Source: an uncultured Spirochaetaceae bacterium (GTDB lineage: Bacteria; Spirochaetota; Spirochaetia; Sphaerochaetales; Sphaerochaetaceae). Taken from it: a stretch of DNA of 59,070 bases. Below the pieces are notes generated by a model, which had not been told where the DNA came from, made no database searches, and was given only the letters and a program-made list of their open reading frames with translations. Made by a program: the position numbers and the translations under genes. This document shows positions 25,369-34,237 of this stretch, piece after piece. The stretch is from assembly GCA_944392935.1 (NCBI GenBank), contig CALXYI010000046.1:1-59070 (forward strand), in the 5' to 3' direction. Each line of letters opens with the position of its first letter. Within the stretch, counting starts at the first letter, position 1.

Positions 25369-26750
25369 TTCCTGCCTCCTTCTGTGTACGGGATCTCGTA
25401 AGGACCGTCTGCGATGTAGATTATCCTCAGCTCGCTCCTCTTCTTGCCTGTCTTCCTCTCGATATCAGAGAGGGCTGAATCGATGGCCTTCGCATAGATA
25501 TCAGCGCTCTTCTCATCCGCTCCGTCCATAAGCATCCTTATGTCATTGCCAGGAAGGAGATCGAAGTAGTCATGCGTGATCTGGGGAGCATAGAAGTAGT
25601 AGTGATCCTGAGGGATCTTCCTGAAGACCTTCGCCCACTCCTGGACCTGCCACTGCTCCGGGAGGAAGACCCAGTCAGGGCTGTTGAGGATGCGGACGAA
25701 TGCATCCGACCCGACAAGATGAAGCAGAGCGAGCGTCGTCCTGTAGTTCGGGCTTCCGATGACATGTCCTTTGTCCGTGCAGTCCGCGATCGTGACCAGA
25801 TAGCCATCCTTCCTGAGCGCACCCAGTGAAGCGACTCCGCACTTCGCGCACTGATAATGATTGATTCCTACGAATCCTGCATGCGTTATCACGACATCTG
25901 CCTCATATGGTACAGGAACGCCGACGGATTCCTGTATCTTCGCGGCGGCAGCAAGGTGTGCCTTCTCCAGATCACCGGAGTACACGCCTGTTATCCTGAA
26001 GGAATGGTCAAGGGTGACATTCACGATGAAGTCGACGCCTGCGAGCTTCGCAACCGCAAGGCTCTCGTCATGGACCGGGTTATTGTCTATGGAGAGATCC
26101 CTTGAATCGGGGTCATCCATCAGTGCCGGACCATGGAAGATGTATGTCGTCTCCTCGCCTATCACGCCTGGGCAGATAGCCTTCCTTCCGCCTGATACGC
26201 CTGCCATGAAGTGGCTCTCGACAAGACCGGTCGCGATCTTGAGGTCAGCCTCGGCATAGAGCGTATCTATCATCACGTTGGTACCGCGCTTCGTAGTCCC
26301 GATATACACGAGCCTCTCAGGATTCCTGGGCTCATGGTTGACTACCTTCACACCAAGCTCGAATACCTTCTCGTTTATCATCGCGTGGAGCTCATCCTCG
26401 CGCATCGGGCGGTGCATGCCCGTAGCAACCAGCGCGGTTATCTCGGACGGAGCATAACCGCATCTGATCAATGTCTCGATCACCGGGAGAAGTATGCCAT
26501 CGTCCCCTTTGTACGGCACAGGGCGTGTATTGTCGGAGATCACGATCACCGCCTTCGCATCCTTCTTCGCATCCTTCTTCCTCCTGGCTATCACCTCGAG
26601 GCTCTCGGAAGCTATCGGATGGATAAGTGAATCCTCGATGGCTGACTTGGGATCATCAACCAGCGCAGGATCCTCCATATGGGCAACGAACGTGTTGTCC
26701 GGAAGAACTATATCGCCATAACCTGAACCGAATGGATTGACTCTCTGCAT
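25365..26750 (-). CDS. LarA-family nickel-pincer racemase/epimerase
   Basis: A 461-residue LarA homologue. LarA enzymes use the nickel-pincer nucleotide (NPN) cofactor to racemise or epimerise alpha-hydroxy acids through hydride transfer. Signatures are SDNTRPVP (72-79), the two catalytic histidines in ATGMHRP (H113) and VESHFMAG (H180), and the cofactor-anchoring lysine in SGGRKAICPG (K190). Known homologues act on lactate, malate, hydroxyglutarate or gluconate. The long insert and neighbours argue against simple lactate racemase. No larB, larC or larE is in the window, so NPN synthesis must be encoded elsewhere. The start at 26750 has GGAGAGGAG upstream. Confidence 0.9.
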   Translation of the reverse strand: MQRVNPFGSGYGDIVLPDNTFVAHMEDPALVDDPKSAIEDSLIHPIASESLEVIARRKKDAKKDAKAVIVISDNTRPVPYKGDDGILLPVIETLIRCGYAPSEITALVATGMHRPMREDELHAMINEKVFELGVKVVNHEPRNPERLVYIGTTKRGTNVMIDTLYAEADLKIATGLVESHFMAGVSGGRKAICPGVIGEETTYIFHGPALMDDPDSRDLSIDNNPVHDESLAVAKLAGVDFIVNVTLDHSFRITGVYSGDLEKAHLAAAAKIQESVGVPVPYEADVVITHAGFVGINHYQCAKCGVASLGALRKDGYLVTIADCTDKGHVIGSPNYRTTLALLHLVGSDAFVRILNSPDWVFLPEQWQVQEWAKVFRKIPQDHYYFYAPQITHDYFDLLPGNDIRMLMDGADEKSADIYAKAIDSALSDIERKTGKKRSELRIIYIADGPYEIPYTEGGRK

Positions 26751-26775
26751 ACTCCTCTCCTGCAATCGTCTCTAA

Positions 26776-28059
26776 TTACATTTCCTTGATGATCGAGAGA
26801 TCACCAGTTGCAGCTGCATTGAGGATCGGAGCCATGAACTCGTCAACGTCATCAGCTGTCATGGAAACCGGCATGTTCTGCAGCTTCATCTTGAGATCGG
26901 GATCCTTTGCGGCCTTGAGTGCCCTCGGGATATGGACCTCTGCCTTGAAGCCCTTGAGGTCGGAAAGCTTCGAAGGAGCGCCGATGGACTTCTCGAAAGC
27001 GATCATAGCCTCAGCGACAGCAACTGCAAGCTCGCGGCCTGAGAGGCTGTCGATGTCCTTGTCCGTGAATCCGTGGCTCTTGAAGATATTGCCCACGATC
27101 TTGAGCTGCGGCTGGATTGCCTTGCTGTAGAAGACCATGTAGTACGGGTTCATGAGACCGCATGCTGTTCCGTGTCCCACGATATCGACGAGGCTGAATG
27201 ATGTGAGGTGCGGGCCTGATGTGCCGCCGACCATGATGGCATAGCCGCCGAGGTCGGTTGCGAGACCGATTGCCTCACGTGCCTTGATATCGGAAGGATT
27301 GGCGATGATGTCCTTTGCATATGTCGTCACAAGACCGATAGCGCACTCCGCCATCTCCTTTGCCTTGTCATATGCATCGCCCTTTGCCATGCAGAACACC
27401 TCGAAGGTATGGGCAATGGCATCGAGAGCGCCATCGATCGTAACGCTGACAGGCATGGAGCATGTCACCTTGTAATCGAAGAGCGAGTGAGCCGGGACGA
27501 TGGCCGGATCGACGATGAGCTTCTTCTGTCCTGCGACAGGATCGGTGATGTTGGAGTACTTCGTGAGGTGGGCACCGCTGGATGCGCTTGTCTCGATAGC
27601 GAATACAGGGGTGAGCTTTGCACCTGTCTTTGCGAGGTAATCCGTTATCTTGCCGGTTCCGAAGTATGCATCGATCTCAGGAGTGACCTTCGAGCCGAGA
27701 GCTGCGAGCATGCTTGCAGCCTTGCAGGCATCGATTGTCGAGCCGCCGCCTACTGCAACGATGCAGTCCGGCTGGAACTGAAGGACATATGTCGTAAGGC
27801 GATATACATCCTCACGGGGTGCATTCGGCTTTGCATCGGGAGCGATTGTGCCGCCGACGATCTCAACACCAGCCTTCTCGAGGGATGCCTTCACCTCGTC
27901 CGCGACCGGCTTCATGTATGTCGTATTCGATACAAGAAGAGCCTTCTTGCCGAAACCCTTAGCGATCTCGCCTGCCTTGTCCAGGCAGCCTACACCGAAT
28001 GTGTAGGCATCGCCCTTCCAGGCCTTGAGGAGATCATAAGATCTTGCAATGTAGTCCAT
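26776..28059 (-). CDS. Iron-containing alcohol dehydrogenase
   Basis: A 427-residue group III (Fe-ADH) dehydrogenase. The dinucleotide-binding GGGSTIDACKAASML lies near residue 105, and SASSGAHLTKYSNI carries the usual ETSAGTGSE-like turn. Metal ligands are in DGALDAIAHTFEV (Asp, His) and DIVGHGTACGLMNP (His). It would interconvert an aldehyde or ketone and an alcohol with NAD(P)H. In this operon it may reduce an aldehyde released by the transketolase. GGAGGAATATT precedes the ATG; a 16-bp perfect palindrome lies just upstream of that site. Confidence 0.9.
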   Translation of the reverse strand: MDYIARSYDLLKAWKGDAYTFGVGCLDKAGEIAKGFGKKALLVSNTTYMKPVADEVKASLEKAGVEIVGGTIAPDAKPNAPREDVYRLTTYVLQFQPDCIVAVGGGSTIDACKAASMLAALGSKVTPEIDAYFGTGKITDYLAKTGAKLTPVFAIETSASSGAHLTKYSNITDPVAGQKKLIVDPAIVPAHSLFDYKVTCSMPVSVTIDGALDAIAHTFEVFCMAKGDAYDKAKEMAECAIGLVTTYAKDIIANPSDIKAREAIGLATDLGGYAIMVGGTSGPHLTSFSLVDIVGHGTACGLMNPYYMVFYSKAIQPQLKIVGNIFKSHGFTDKDIDSLSGRELAVAVAEAMIAFEKSIGAPSKLSDLKGFKAEVHIPRALKAAKDPDLKMKLQNMPVSMTADDVDEFMAPILNAAATGDLSIIKEM

Positions 28060-28070
28060 AATATTCCTCC

Positions 28071-28086
28071 TACAGGTATACCTGTA
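28071..28086. promoter_or_regulatory. Perfect 16-bp palindrome inside the operon
   Basis: TACAGGTATACCTGTA lies between the transketolase C-subunit stop and the ribosome binding site of the iron alcohol dehydrogenase. With no loop it is a protein-binding dyad, not a terminator. It shares the GTATAC core with the two TGTATACA sites at the operon head. Confidence 0.5.
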
Positions 28087-28092
28087 ATGTAA

Positions 28093-29022
28093 TTATCCTA
28101 TGAGAGAAGCGGCAACCTCTGCAATATGCTCACCGGAGAGGCCGTACCTTGCGAGGATGTCCATGTATGGTCCTGTCTCGCCGAACTTGTCATCGAACGC
28201 GATAGGAGCAACGCGGAACTTCGTTCCTCTCTCGAAGCATGCTTCTGCGACAGCTGAGTAGAAGCCGCCCATCTTGAGAGCTTCCTCGACAGTCACGAGA
28301 GCACCTGTCTTCTCTGCGGATGCGATGAGCGAATCGGCATCGAGAGGCTTCACGAACGGTACGGAGAACACCTCTGCGCTGATTCCCTTCTTCTCGAGGA
28401 TCTCAGCAGCCTGCATGGCAAGCGATGCCGTGATGCCGTTGGCGGCGATCGTCACGTCCTTGCCTTCCCTGCACTTCACTGCCTTGCCCTGGAAGAATGC
28501 ATCCCTGTCGGTATCGATATCAGGCATCTCATTCCTGTTGAGCCTGATGTATACCGGGTTCTTCCTCGTGAGCGCATAGTCGAGAGCGAGCTCTGCCTGG
28601 TGCGCATCAGAGGGGACGATCACTTCCATGTTCGGGAGCGAGCGGAAGATCGCGATATCCTCGATAGCCTGATGGCTTGCGCCGTCGAAGCTGTCGGAAA
28701 GCCCGCCGTATGCACCGCCGATGATGACAGGAAGGCTGTTGTAGCAGATGTCGTTCCTGATCTGGTCAAGGCTCTTCAGCGAGAGGAAGATCGCGAATGC
28801 GTTGATCACCGGATGATAGCCGCATGTCGCGAGGCCTGCAGCCACTCCTGCGAGGTTGCCCTCGGCAACACCGGTATTGAAGAATCTCTCAGGATACTTC
28901 TTTCCGAATACCGCACTCTTTGTGGAACTCGATACGTCGGCATCGAGAACAATCAGCTCGGGATGATCCTGTCCAAGAGCTGCCAGGTGCTCACCATAAG
29001 CGTCACGCATTGCCTTGCTCAT
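28093..29022 (-). CDS. Transketolase, C-terminal subunit
   Basis: A 309-residue pyrimidine-binding plus C-terminal half of a split transketolase. The N-terminal part has DADVSSSTKSAVFGKKYP and the ThDP-activating glutamate in FFNTGVAEGNLAG. GGAYGGLSDSFDGASHQ carries the family His. The C-terminal domain holds GALVTVEEALKMGGF. It starts 4 bp inside the N-subunit gene, so the two are translated together. Split transketolases of this type serve special catabolic routes (for example apulose-4-phosphate or sulfofructose) as well as general pentose metabolism. Confidence 0.9.
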   Translation of the reverse strand: MSKAMRDAYGEHLAALGQDHPELIVLDADVSSSTKSAVFGKKYPERFFNTGVAEGNLAGVAAGLATCGYHPVINAFAIFLSLKSLDQIRNDICYNSLPVIIGGAYGGLSDSFDGASHQAIEDIAIFRSLPNMEVIVPSDAHQAELALDYALTRKNPVYIRLNRNEMPDIDTDRDAFFQGKAVKCREGKDVTIAANGITASLAMQAAEILEKKGISAEVFSVPFVKPLDADSLIASAEKTGALVTVEEALKMGGFYSAVAEACFERGTKFRVAPIAFDDKFGETGPYMDILARYGLSGEHIAEVAASLIG

Positions 29023-29906
29023 AGAAGTGCCTCCTTTGCCTCTTTGTCAGCTATAAGCTCTTTGATTCCGATAGCATAGTGCTCGTCATCGACCTTCGCT
29101 CCATGCCATGTGTTCTTCCCTTCCGAGAAGCTTACGTTCTTGCCCTTGACCGTGTCGTAGATGACAGCCTTCGGCCATACATCATCGCTGTCCATCCAGT
29201 CGAACGACCTGAGGATGTCCTCGGTGTTGTTGCCGTCATAGCCATCGGATACGTTCCAGCCGAATGCCCTGAGCTTCTCCGCGAGCGGCTCGAGAGGCAT
29301 GATCTGATCCTCTGTTCCGTCAAGCTGGACCTTGTTGTAGTCGATCATGAGCACAAGGTTCCTGATCCTGTACTTCGCTGCGAAGAGGAGAGCCTCCCAG
29401 CTCGAGCCCTCATCAAGGCATCCCTCGCCTGTGAGCACGTATGTCCAGTACTTCCTGCCTGAAAGCTGTGCTGCGAGCGCCATGCCGGCTGCAACGGATA
29501 TCCCGTGTCCGAGGGCACCCGTGGACATATCGACTCCGGGGCACTTCAGCATTGCAGGATGTCCCTGGAGGATGCTTCCCGTCTTCCTGAATGACGGAAG
29601 AAGATCCGTTGAGAAGAATCCGCGGTTGGCGAGGACCGTGTAGAGATTCACGCTTGCATGGCCCTTGGAAAGGATGAAGCGGTCCCTGTCCTCCCAGTGG
29701 GGATCCTTGGGGTTGATGTTGAGTCTGTTGAAATACAGAGACGTAACAAGTTCGGCAGCACTGCTGGATCCGCCCCAGTGTCCTGTTCCTCTCTCATGGA
29801 GAACGGTGAACATCGTCTCCCTGAAACACGCTGCGAGATATGATAGCTCCCTGGCATTCATCTTCTTCGATGGATCAGAGAGCAGTTGAGTCAGCTTATC
29901 GCTCAT
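29019..29906 (-). CDS. Transketolase, N-terminal subunit
   Basis: A 295-residue ThDP pyrophosphate-binding half of a split transketolase. Motifs are GTGHWGGSSSAAEL, FILSKGHASVNLYTVL and the Mg-ThDP signature TGEGCLDEGSSWEA ending at IDYNKVQLDG. It transfers two-carbon ketol units together with the C-subunit. It is first in the operon, with AAAAGGAGTGG before the ATG. Its promoter carries an ATTGTATACAAT operator, so expression is probably controlled by the divergent GntR protein. Two-gene transketolases are common in anaerobes. Confidence 0.92.
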   Translation of the reverse strand: MSDKLTQLLSDPSKKMNARELSYLAACFRETMFTVLHERGTGHWGGSSSAAELVTSLYFNRLNINPKDPHWEDRDRFILSKGHASVNLYTVLANRGFFSTDLLPSFRKTGSILQGHPAMLKCPGVDMSTGALGHGISVAAGMALAAQLSGRKYWTYVLTGEGCLDEGSSWEALLFAAKYRIRNLVLMIDYNKVQLDGTEDQIMPLEPLAEKLRAFGWNVSDGYDGNNTEDILRSFDWMDSDDVWPKAVIYDTVKGKNVSFSEGKNTWHGAKVDDEHYAIGIKELIADKEAKEALL

Positions 29907-29924
29907 GTTCCACTCCTTTTATGA

Positions 29925-29966
29925 ATTGTATACAATATACATATCATCGAAATATCCATCTGTCAA
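29925..29966 (-). promoter_or_regulatory. Transketolase operon promoter with palindromic operator
   Basis: Minus strand TTGACA (29961-29966), 17-base spacer, TATGTA (29938-29943). The perfect 12-bp palindrome ATTGTATACAAT (29925-29936) lies across the expected transcription start, a repressor position. Confidence 0.7.
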
Positions 29967-30004
29967 GGAAAAATGTCGCGCGCACGCGTATAAGAAAGCA
30001 GAAT

Positions 30005-30050
30005 ACTGTATACAATAAACGTTGACCGCGATGATGGGGTAAGCTAGAAT
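30005..30050 (+). promoter_or_regulatory. gntR promoter with second palindromic operator
   Basis: TTGACC (30022-30027), 17-base spacer, TAGAAT (30045-30050). Immediately upstream is ACTGTATACAAT (30005-30016), one base different from the operator at 29925-29936. Paired sites 80 bp apart suggest joint control of both divergent units. Confidence 0.7.
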
Positions 30051-30068
30051 AATCGCAAAGGAGTCCCT

Positions 30069-30689
30069 ATGCAGATTGTCCAGCAGTCGCTTGCTGACCA
30101 GATATACACAGAGATAAAGAACAGCATACTCAGGGGGGAGCTGTCAGGAGGAGACAAGATACGCGAGGATGAGCTCGCGACGCAGTTCGGGGTATCGAGG
30201 ACGCCAGTGCGCGAAGCGCTGCGCCGCCTTTCGGACTACGGGCTTGTCTGCCTGGCCCCGAGAAGCCATGCGGCAATCGCGATGATATCGGATAAGGAAG
30301 CCCTGGATATAGCGGAGCTGAGGATAGAGCTCGAGAAGTTCGCGATAGACCATATCACGCCCGAGGTGCTCGAGGAGAAGCTTCCGGAGCTTTCGAGATA
30401 TGCGGCGGAATGCACATATGCAGTGACCGTCGGGGAGAGGGGCAAGTCCTTCGAGCAGGACAGCCTCTTCCACATAGCGCTCGTGGAATGCTCAGGCAAC
30501 GCAGCCCTCATCGAAGTCTACCGGAGGCTGGATGCGAGGATACAGCTGCTCCGTGTCAAGCAGAATCTCGCCGCGGAGGGACTGATCGCATACCTCAACC
30601 AGCACAATGAGCTCATCGCCATGCTCAGGACAGGCAGGACGGAGGATGCGAAGAACCTCATCACCCACCACGTCCTGCACGGCTCCTGA
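30069..30689 (+). CDS. GntR-family regulator, FCD subfamily
   Basis: A 206-residue regulator with an N-terminal winged helix at about residues 10-75 (REDELATQFGVSRTPVREAL) and a C-terminal FCD domain. The FCD metal or effector residues are in DSLFHIALVECSGN, AYLNQHNELIAML and NLITHHVLHG. It is divergent from the transketolase operon. TGTATACA palindromes lie at both promoters, so it likely represses the operon and itself until a pathway metabolite binds. AAAGGAGTCCCT precedes the ATG. Confidence 0.9.
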   Translation: MQIVQQSLADQIYTEIKNSILRGELSGGDKIREDELATQFGVSRTPVREALRRLSDYGLVCLAPRSHAAIAMISDKEALDIAELRIELEKFAIDHITPEVLEEKLPELSRYAAECTYAVTVGERGKSFEQDSLFHIALVECSGNAALIEVYRRLDARIQLLRVKQNLAAEGLIAYLNQHNELIAMLRTGRTEDAKNLITHHVLHGS

Positions 30690-31010
30690 TCACTCCTGGC
30701 CGAGGACCTCTATCACAAGACCTGTTGGGAGCACGATCCAGTTATAGCCCTTCTCAAGGTGCTTCACCCCGTACTTGTCGGCTCTCCCAAGGACAGCATC
30801 CACATCGCTTACGGTGAATGCGATGTGGTTCATGATCCCGCCCTCGGCTGCCGCCTCATCGGCAGGAACCAGCTGGAGCCCGCCCGAGATCCAGACCTGG
30901 CGGCGTCCATTGTCCGCAGTGCCTTCCTTCGTGACTGTGTAGCCGAAGACATCCTTGAAGAACCTTATGTTCCAGTCAAGATCCCTGACATTGATTGCTG
31001 CGTGATCCAT
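30690..31010 (-). CDS. VOC/glyoxalase-fold protein
   Basis: A 106-residue vicinal-oxygen-chelate domain protein. The first half opens MDHAAINVRDLDWNIRFFKDVFGY and the second half carries NHIAFTVSDVDAVLGRADKYG, ending with TGLVIEVLGQE. His3, His in NHIAF and the late Glu (IEVLG) are positioned like VOC metal ligands. Relatives include glyoxalase I, epimerases and dioxygenases, and the substrate cannot be assigned. It is last in the second TTT operon. It abuts, convergently, the stop of the gntR gene with no visible terminator between them. Confidence 0.8.
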   Translation of the reverse strand: MDHAAINVRDLDWNIRFFKDVFGYTVTKEGTADNGRRQVWISGGLQLVPADEAAAEGGIMNHIAFTVSDVDAVLGRADKYGVKHLEKGYNWIVLPTGLVIEVLGQE

Positions 31011-31018
31011 GTTGCCTC

Positions 31019-31678
31019 CTACAGTCCCAGAACCTCGCGGATCTCCGCGATGCAGCTTCCGGGGGATGTGAGCACACGGCAGCCCGAGGCCTTGCTGACG
31101 CCTTCCAGTGCCGTTGCCATGCTTGCCTGTGCAAGCACTATCGTATCGAAGCCCTTCCCTTCCCTTGCGGCAAGCTCCGCAAGACGCCTGTCATGGCCTG
31201 CGGTATCGCCTGAGGAGAGGAGATCCATTGCCTTCGTATCCAGGAAGGATGCTATCTCGACCTTCTTCCCGGCCTTGTCCGCCTCGCCCTGGATCTTGGA
31301 GACAGTCGGATCGACTGTCGTCGGAGCAGTGGCGAACACGGCGATGCGGCTTCCTCCGCTCACGGCCTCAGCGCACATGCGGTCATCGATGGTGATGATG
31401 GGAACATCGAACGAGGATCTGAACTCCGAGGCGAATGGCGTCAGCGACGAGCACGTGACGACGATCGCATCCGGGGAGCCTGAGTACATCGACAGGAGAT
31501 CGAGATAGAGCTTCCGCCTGTTCTCCGGCGGGAAGTAGCCTTTCTCGCGAGCGTTCGTAACCAGGAACTCATCAACCATCTCGGAGATGGCCACTGGTTG
31601 TGCAACAGCGGCCATCAACTGGCCGCTGAAGGAATTGTAAACGCTTCTGACTGTATGCAGAATTGCGATACGCTTCAT
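31019..31678 (-). CDS. Aspartate/glutamate racemase-superfamily protein lacking the second cysteine
   Basis: A 219-residue protein of the Asp/Glu/hydantoin racemase superfamily. The first catalytic cysteine is present (VVTCSSLTPFASEF, C76). The second site, normally a Cys in a LGCTH/LACAG-type motif, reads IVLAQASMATAL with Ala at 185. Proton transfer from both faces is therefore unlikely by the usual two-Cys route. A maleate-isomerase-like, decarboxylase-like (AMDase uses one Cys) or lyase role is possible. The ATG at 31678 follows CAGGGAGGAAAA; the open frame upstream is not used. It lies between tctC and the VOC gene. Confidence 0.78.
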   Translation of the reverse strand: MKRIAILHTVRSVYNSFSGQLMAAVAQPVAISEMVDEFLVTNAREKGYFPPENRRKLYLDLLSMYSGSPDAIVVTCSSLTPFASEFRSSFDVPIITIDDRMCAEAVSGGSRIAVFATAPTTVDPTVSKIQGEADKAGKKVEIASFLDTKAMDLLSSGDTAGHDRRLAELAAREGKGFDTIVLAQASMATALEGVSKASGCRVLTSPGSCIAEIREVLGL

Positions 31679-31694
31679 TTTTCCTCCCTGAGGA

Positions 31695-32684
31695 TCAGGC
31701 ATCCTTGCCGATCTTGGCAAGGTAATCAGCCTGGTACTGAGCCATATACTCAGCGGCCTCATGCCTGTCCATGAACTGGGAAATAAGGGCATTGCGCTGG
31801 ATGTAGCCTTCCTGCCAGTCGGTTGTCTCCGAAACCTGCCTCAGGCACTCTGTCCAGTAATCAGCTGCTGCATCGCTCATAGCCTTAGGAGCAGCTACGC
31901 CACGCCATACAGGAACCTCGACATTCTCGTATCCCTCGAACTCGCCGAGAGTAGGAGCATCCTTGAAGAGCTCGGTCGGGAACCTCTCGTTGGAGAGAGC
32001 GAGGATCGGCTTCATGCGGCCAGCAAGGACATACTGCTCTGCTGCAGCCGGCTTGCCGAGGACGAGATCGACATGTCCGCCGAGAAGCGCTGTGATGGCT
32101 GTCGATGTCGAATCGTTCGTGATGTAGGCAAGCTGTGACTCATCAACGCCAAGCTCTGCGATGAGGGCATTGTATGTCTCGATATCATCGCCCTTGGATC
32201 CTGCGATGACGACTCTCTGACCAGCTGCAAGGGCGTCAAGGACTTCCTGCCAGCTCTGGTACTTCGTCACATCGCCTGCGAAGAGAAGCTGCTTGTCGAC
32301 AGCCATGATCGCGATCGGGGTGAAGTTCTCGACACGGTTATCGGTATTGAGGCACATCGGCATCAGGTCACCGGAGTTGAAGGTGATGAGATTGTAGTCA
32401 GCCCTTGCGCCAGTCATCCTGGAGACATTGAGCCTTCCGACCTCGCCGCCGCCGTCCGTAACGTAGTCGATGACGATATTAGCATCGGAGATGCCGTTCG
32501 TGAGCATTGCATCCTTGGCTTCCTGGGTGAAGATATCAGAACCGCCGCCCGGGTTGGATGTAACAGTCCATGTAACATCCCTGGTCGGTGTGAATGTTCC
32601 GTCTCCGCTCTCCTTAGAGCCACCGGCGAAGACCATAGCCGCAGCCATCAGCATAGCGACGGCAAGTACGAAACTCCTTTTCAT
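31695..32684 (-). CDS. tctC: TTT-type substrate-binding protein (TctC), second system
   Basis: About 330 residues. The signal peptide ends near MVFAG, followed by GSKESGDG, with no lipobox cysteine. Pocket motifs are VTSNPGGGSDIFTQE and a late GGHVDLVLGKPA. The loop equivalent to VENRPGG of the first TctC is diverged (IVIDYVTDGGGEVGRL). That divergence suggests a different ligand. The start at 32684 is spaced correctly from AGGAGG; an ATG two codons upstream is too close to it. Cotranscribed with PdxA, TctB and TctA. Confidence 0.9.
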   Translation of the reverse strand: MKRSFVLAVAMLMAAAMVFAGGSKESGDGTFTPTRDVTWTVTSNPGGGSDIFTQEAKDAMLTNGISDANIVIDYVTDGGGEVGRLNVSRMTGARADYNLITFNSGDLMPMCLNTDNRVENFTPIAIMAVDKQLLFAGDVTKYQSWQEVLDALAAGQRVVIAGSKGDDIETYNALIAELGVDESQLAYITNDSTSTAITALLGGHVDLVLGKPAAAEQYVLAGRMKPILALSNERFPTELFKDAPTLGEFEGYENVEVPVWRGVAAPKAMSDAAADYWTECLRQVSETTDWQEGYIQRNALISQFMDRHEAAEYMAQYQADYLAKIGKDA

Positions 32685-32702
32685 ATCCATAACCTCCTTT
32701 GG

Positions 32703-34223
32703 TTAATCTTTCTTCTTCGGTGTGTAGACACCAGTCTTGATGAGTATAGTCCTCACGATCGGGAATGCGCAGAGCACGATGAGGATTATCGTAAGCACAG
32801 TAGCGATAGCGGAAGAGAAGAACACCTCGCTGATATCGCCGCCGGTTGCGATGAATGCCTTGCGCATGTTGTCCTCAAGCAGCGGAGCGAGAACGAATGC
32901 AAGGAGCATAGGAGCTGTCGAGTAGTCGTTCTTCTCGAAGAGGTATCCGACAACGCCGGAGATGAGCATGATGAACACTCCGAACATCGAGTATGTCGCT
33001 GCATAGGCACCGAGGAAACATACGATCATGATCACAGGGATCATTATCCTCACGGGAACCTTCAGGATCTTCAGAAGGACCGGGATGATTCCGAGGGAGA
33101 TGGCGAGCGCGACGATATTCGAGATGAAGAGCGAAGCGATCAGGCCCCATGCGAAATCAGGATCGTTCGTGAAGAGGAGCGGTCCAGGGTTGAGACCCCA
33201 CATCATGAGTCCGCCGAGGAGGACTGCGCCAGTACCTGATCCCGGGATACCGAGAGCAAGGAGAGGTGCGAAGCTTCCGGCAGCTGCTGCGTTGTTCGCG
33301 GACTCGGATGCCGCGATGCCTTCGATAGCGCCTGTTCCGAGCGGCTCCTCGCTCTTGAATCCCTTCTGCATTGCATAGCAGAGGAAGGAAGCAGCGGTAG
33401 CGCCTGCTCCGGGAAGAACTCCTACGAATGTTCCGACGAAACCTGCGCGGAGCGATGGAGGCGTCAGCCTCTTCCAGTCATGGGCTGTGAGCATCGAGCC
33501 GCGGATCGTGAGCTTATCCGTAACGGAATGGACCTCGTTGTCCTTCTCATCCATGAGCTGCATGAGCTGTGCGAATCCGACCGTACCGATTACGAACGGG
33601 ATGAACTCAACGCCGCCCAGGAGGTAGATGTTGCCGAAATCGAAGCGGGGAACACCAGTCTGGACATCCATGCCGATCGATGCGACGAGGATACCGATGA
33701 ACGAGAGGAGGACACCCTGGACAGGATTCCCGCCTACGAGCCATCCGATACTCGTCATGGCGACAAGGAGAAGCACTGTCATCTCAGCCGGTCCGAACTT
33801 GAGGCCGAACTCCGCAAGCGCAGGTCCGAGGATGACGAGGATGAGCATACCGACGATACCGCCGATACAGGATGAGGCATTGGCTGTCATCAGAGCCTGT
33901 CCAGGTCTCTTCTTGACAGTAGCCATCGGGTATCCGTCAACTGCTGTGAGAACAGCCGGCGAGTCGCCAGGGATGTTCAGCAGGATGGCAGAGAAAGCAC
34001 CGCCGTACATGTTCGAGTAGTAGAGCGCACCGAGCATGATGATAGCCGTCGTCGGGTCGAACTTGTACGTAAGGGGCAGAAGCAGTGCAACGCCTGCGAG
34101 AGAACCGATGCCAGGCATGGCACCGACGATGAGTCCGAGGATCGATCCAAGGAGACATGCACCGAGATTCTGGAGCGAGAATACGACACCGAATCCGTGA
34201 AGAAGCCACATGAAGTTTTCCAT
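32703..34223 (-). CDS. tctA: TTT-type large permease (TctA), second system
   Basis: A 506-residue TctA-family membrane protein. It has the paired loops FSAILLNIPGDSPAVLTA and GSFAPLLALGIPGSGTGA and about 12 membrane segments. It is a clear paralogue of the protein at 18053 (same start MENxxxLLHGFxxxFSLxN), but is different enough to serve another substrate. GAGGAGGATTGC precedes the ATG. It is the third gene of the sigma-54-driven operon. Confidence 0.93.
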   Translation of the reverse strand: MENFMWLLHGFGVVFSLQNLGACLLGSILGLIVGAMPGIGSLAGVALLLPLTYKFDPTTAIIMLGALYYSNMYGGAFSAILLNIPGDSPAVLTAVDGYPMATVKKRPGQALMTANASSCIGGIVGMLILVILGPALAEFGLKFGPAEMTVLLLVAMTSIGWLVGGNPVQGVLLSFIGILVASIGMDVQTGVPRFDFGNIYLLGGVEFIPFVIGTVGFAQLMQLMDEKDNEVHSVTDKLTIRGSMLTAHDWKRLTPPSLRAGFVGTFVGVLPGAGATAASFLCYAMQKGFKSEEPLGTGAIEGIAASESANNAAAAGSFAPLLALGIPGSGTGAVLLGGLMMWGLNPGPLLFTNDPDFAWGLIASLFISNIVALAISLGIIPVLLKILKVPVRIMIPVIMIVCFLGAYAATYSMFGVFIMLISGVVGYLFEKNDYSTAPMLLAFVLAPLLEDNMRKAFIATGGDISEVFFSSAIATVLTIILIVLCAFPIVRTILIKTGVYTPKKKD

Positions 34224-34237
34224 AGCTGCAATCCTCC

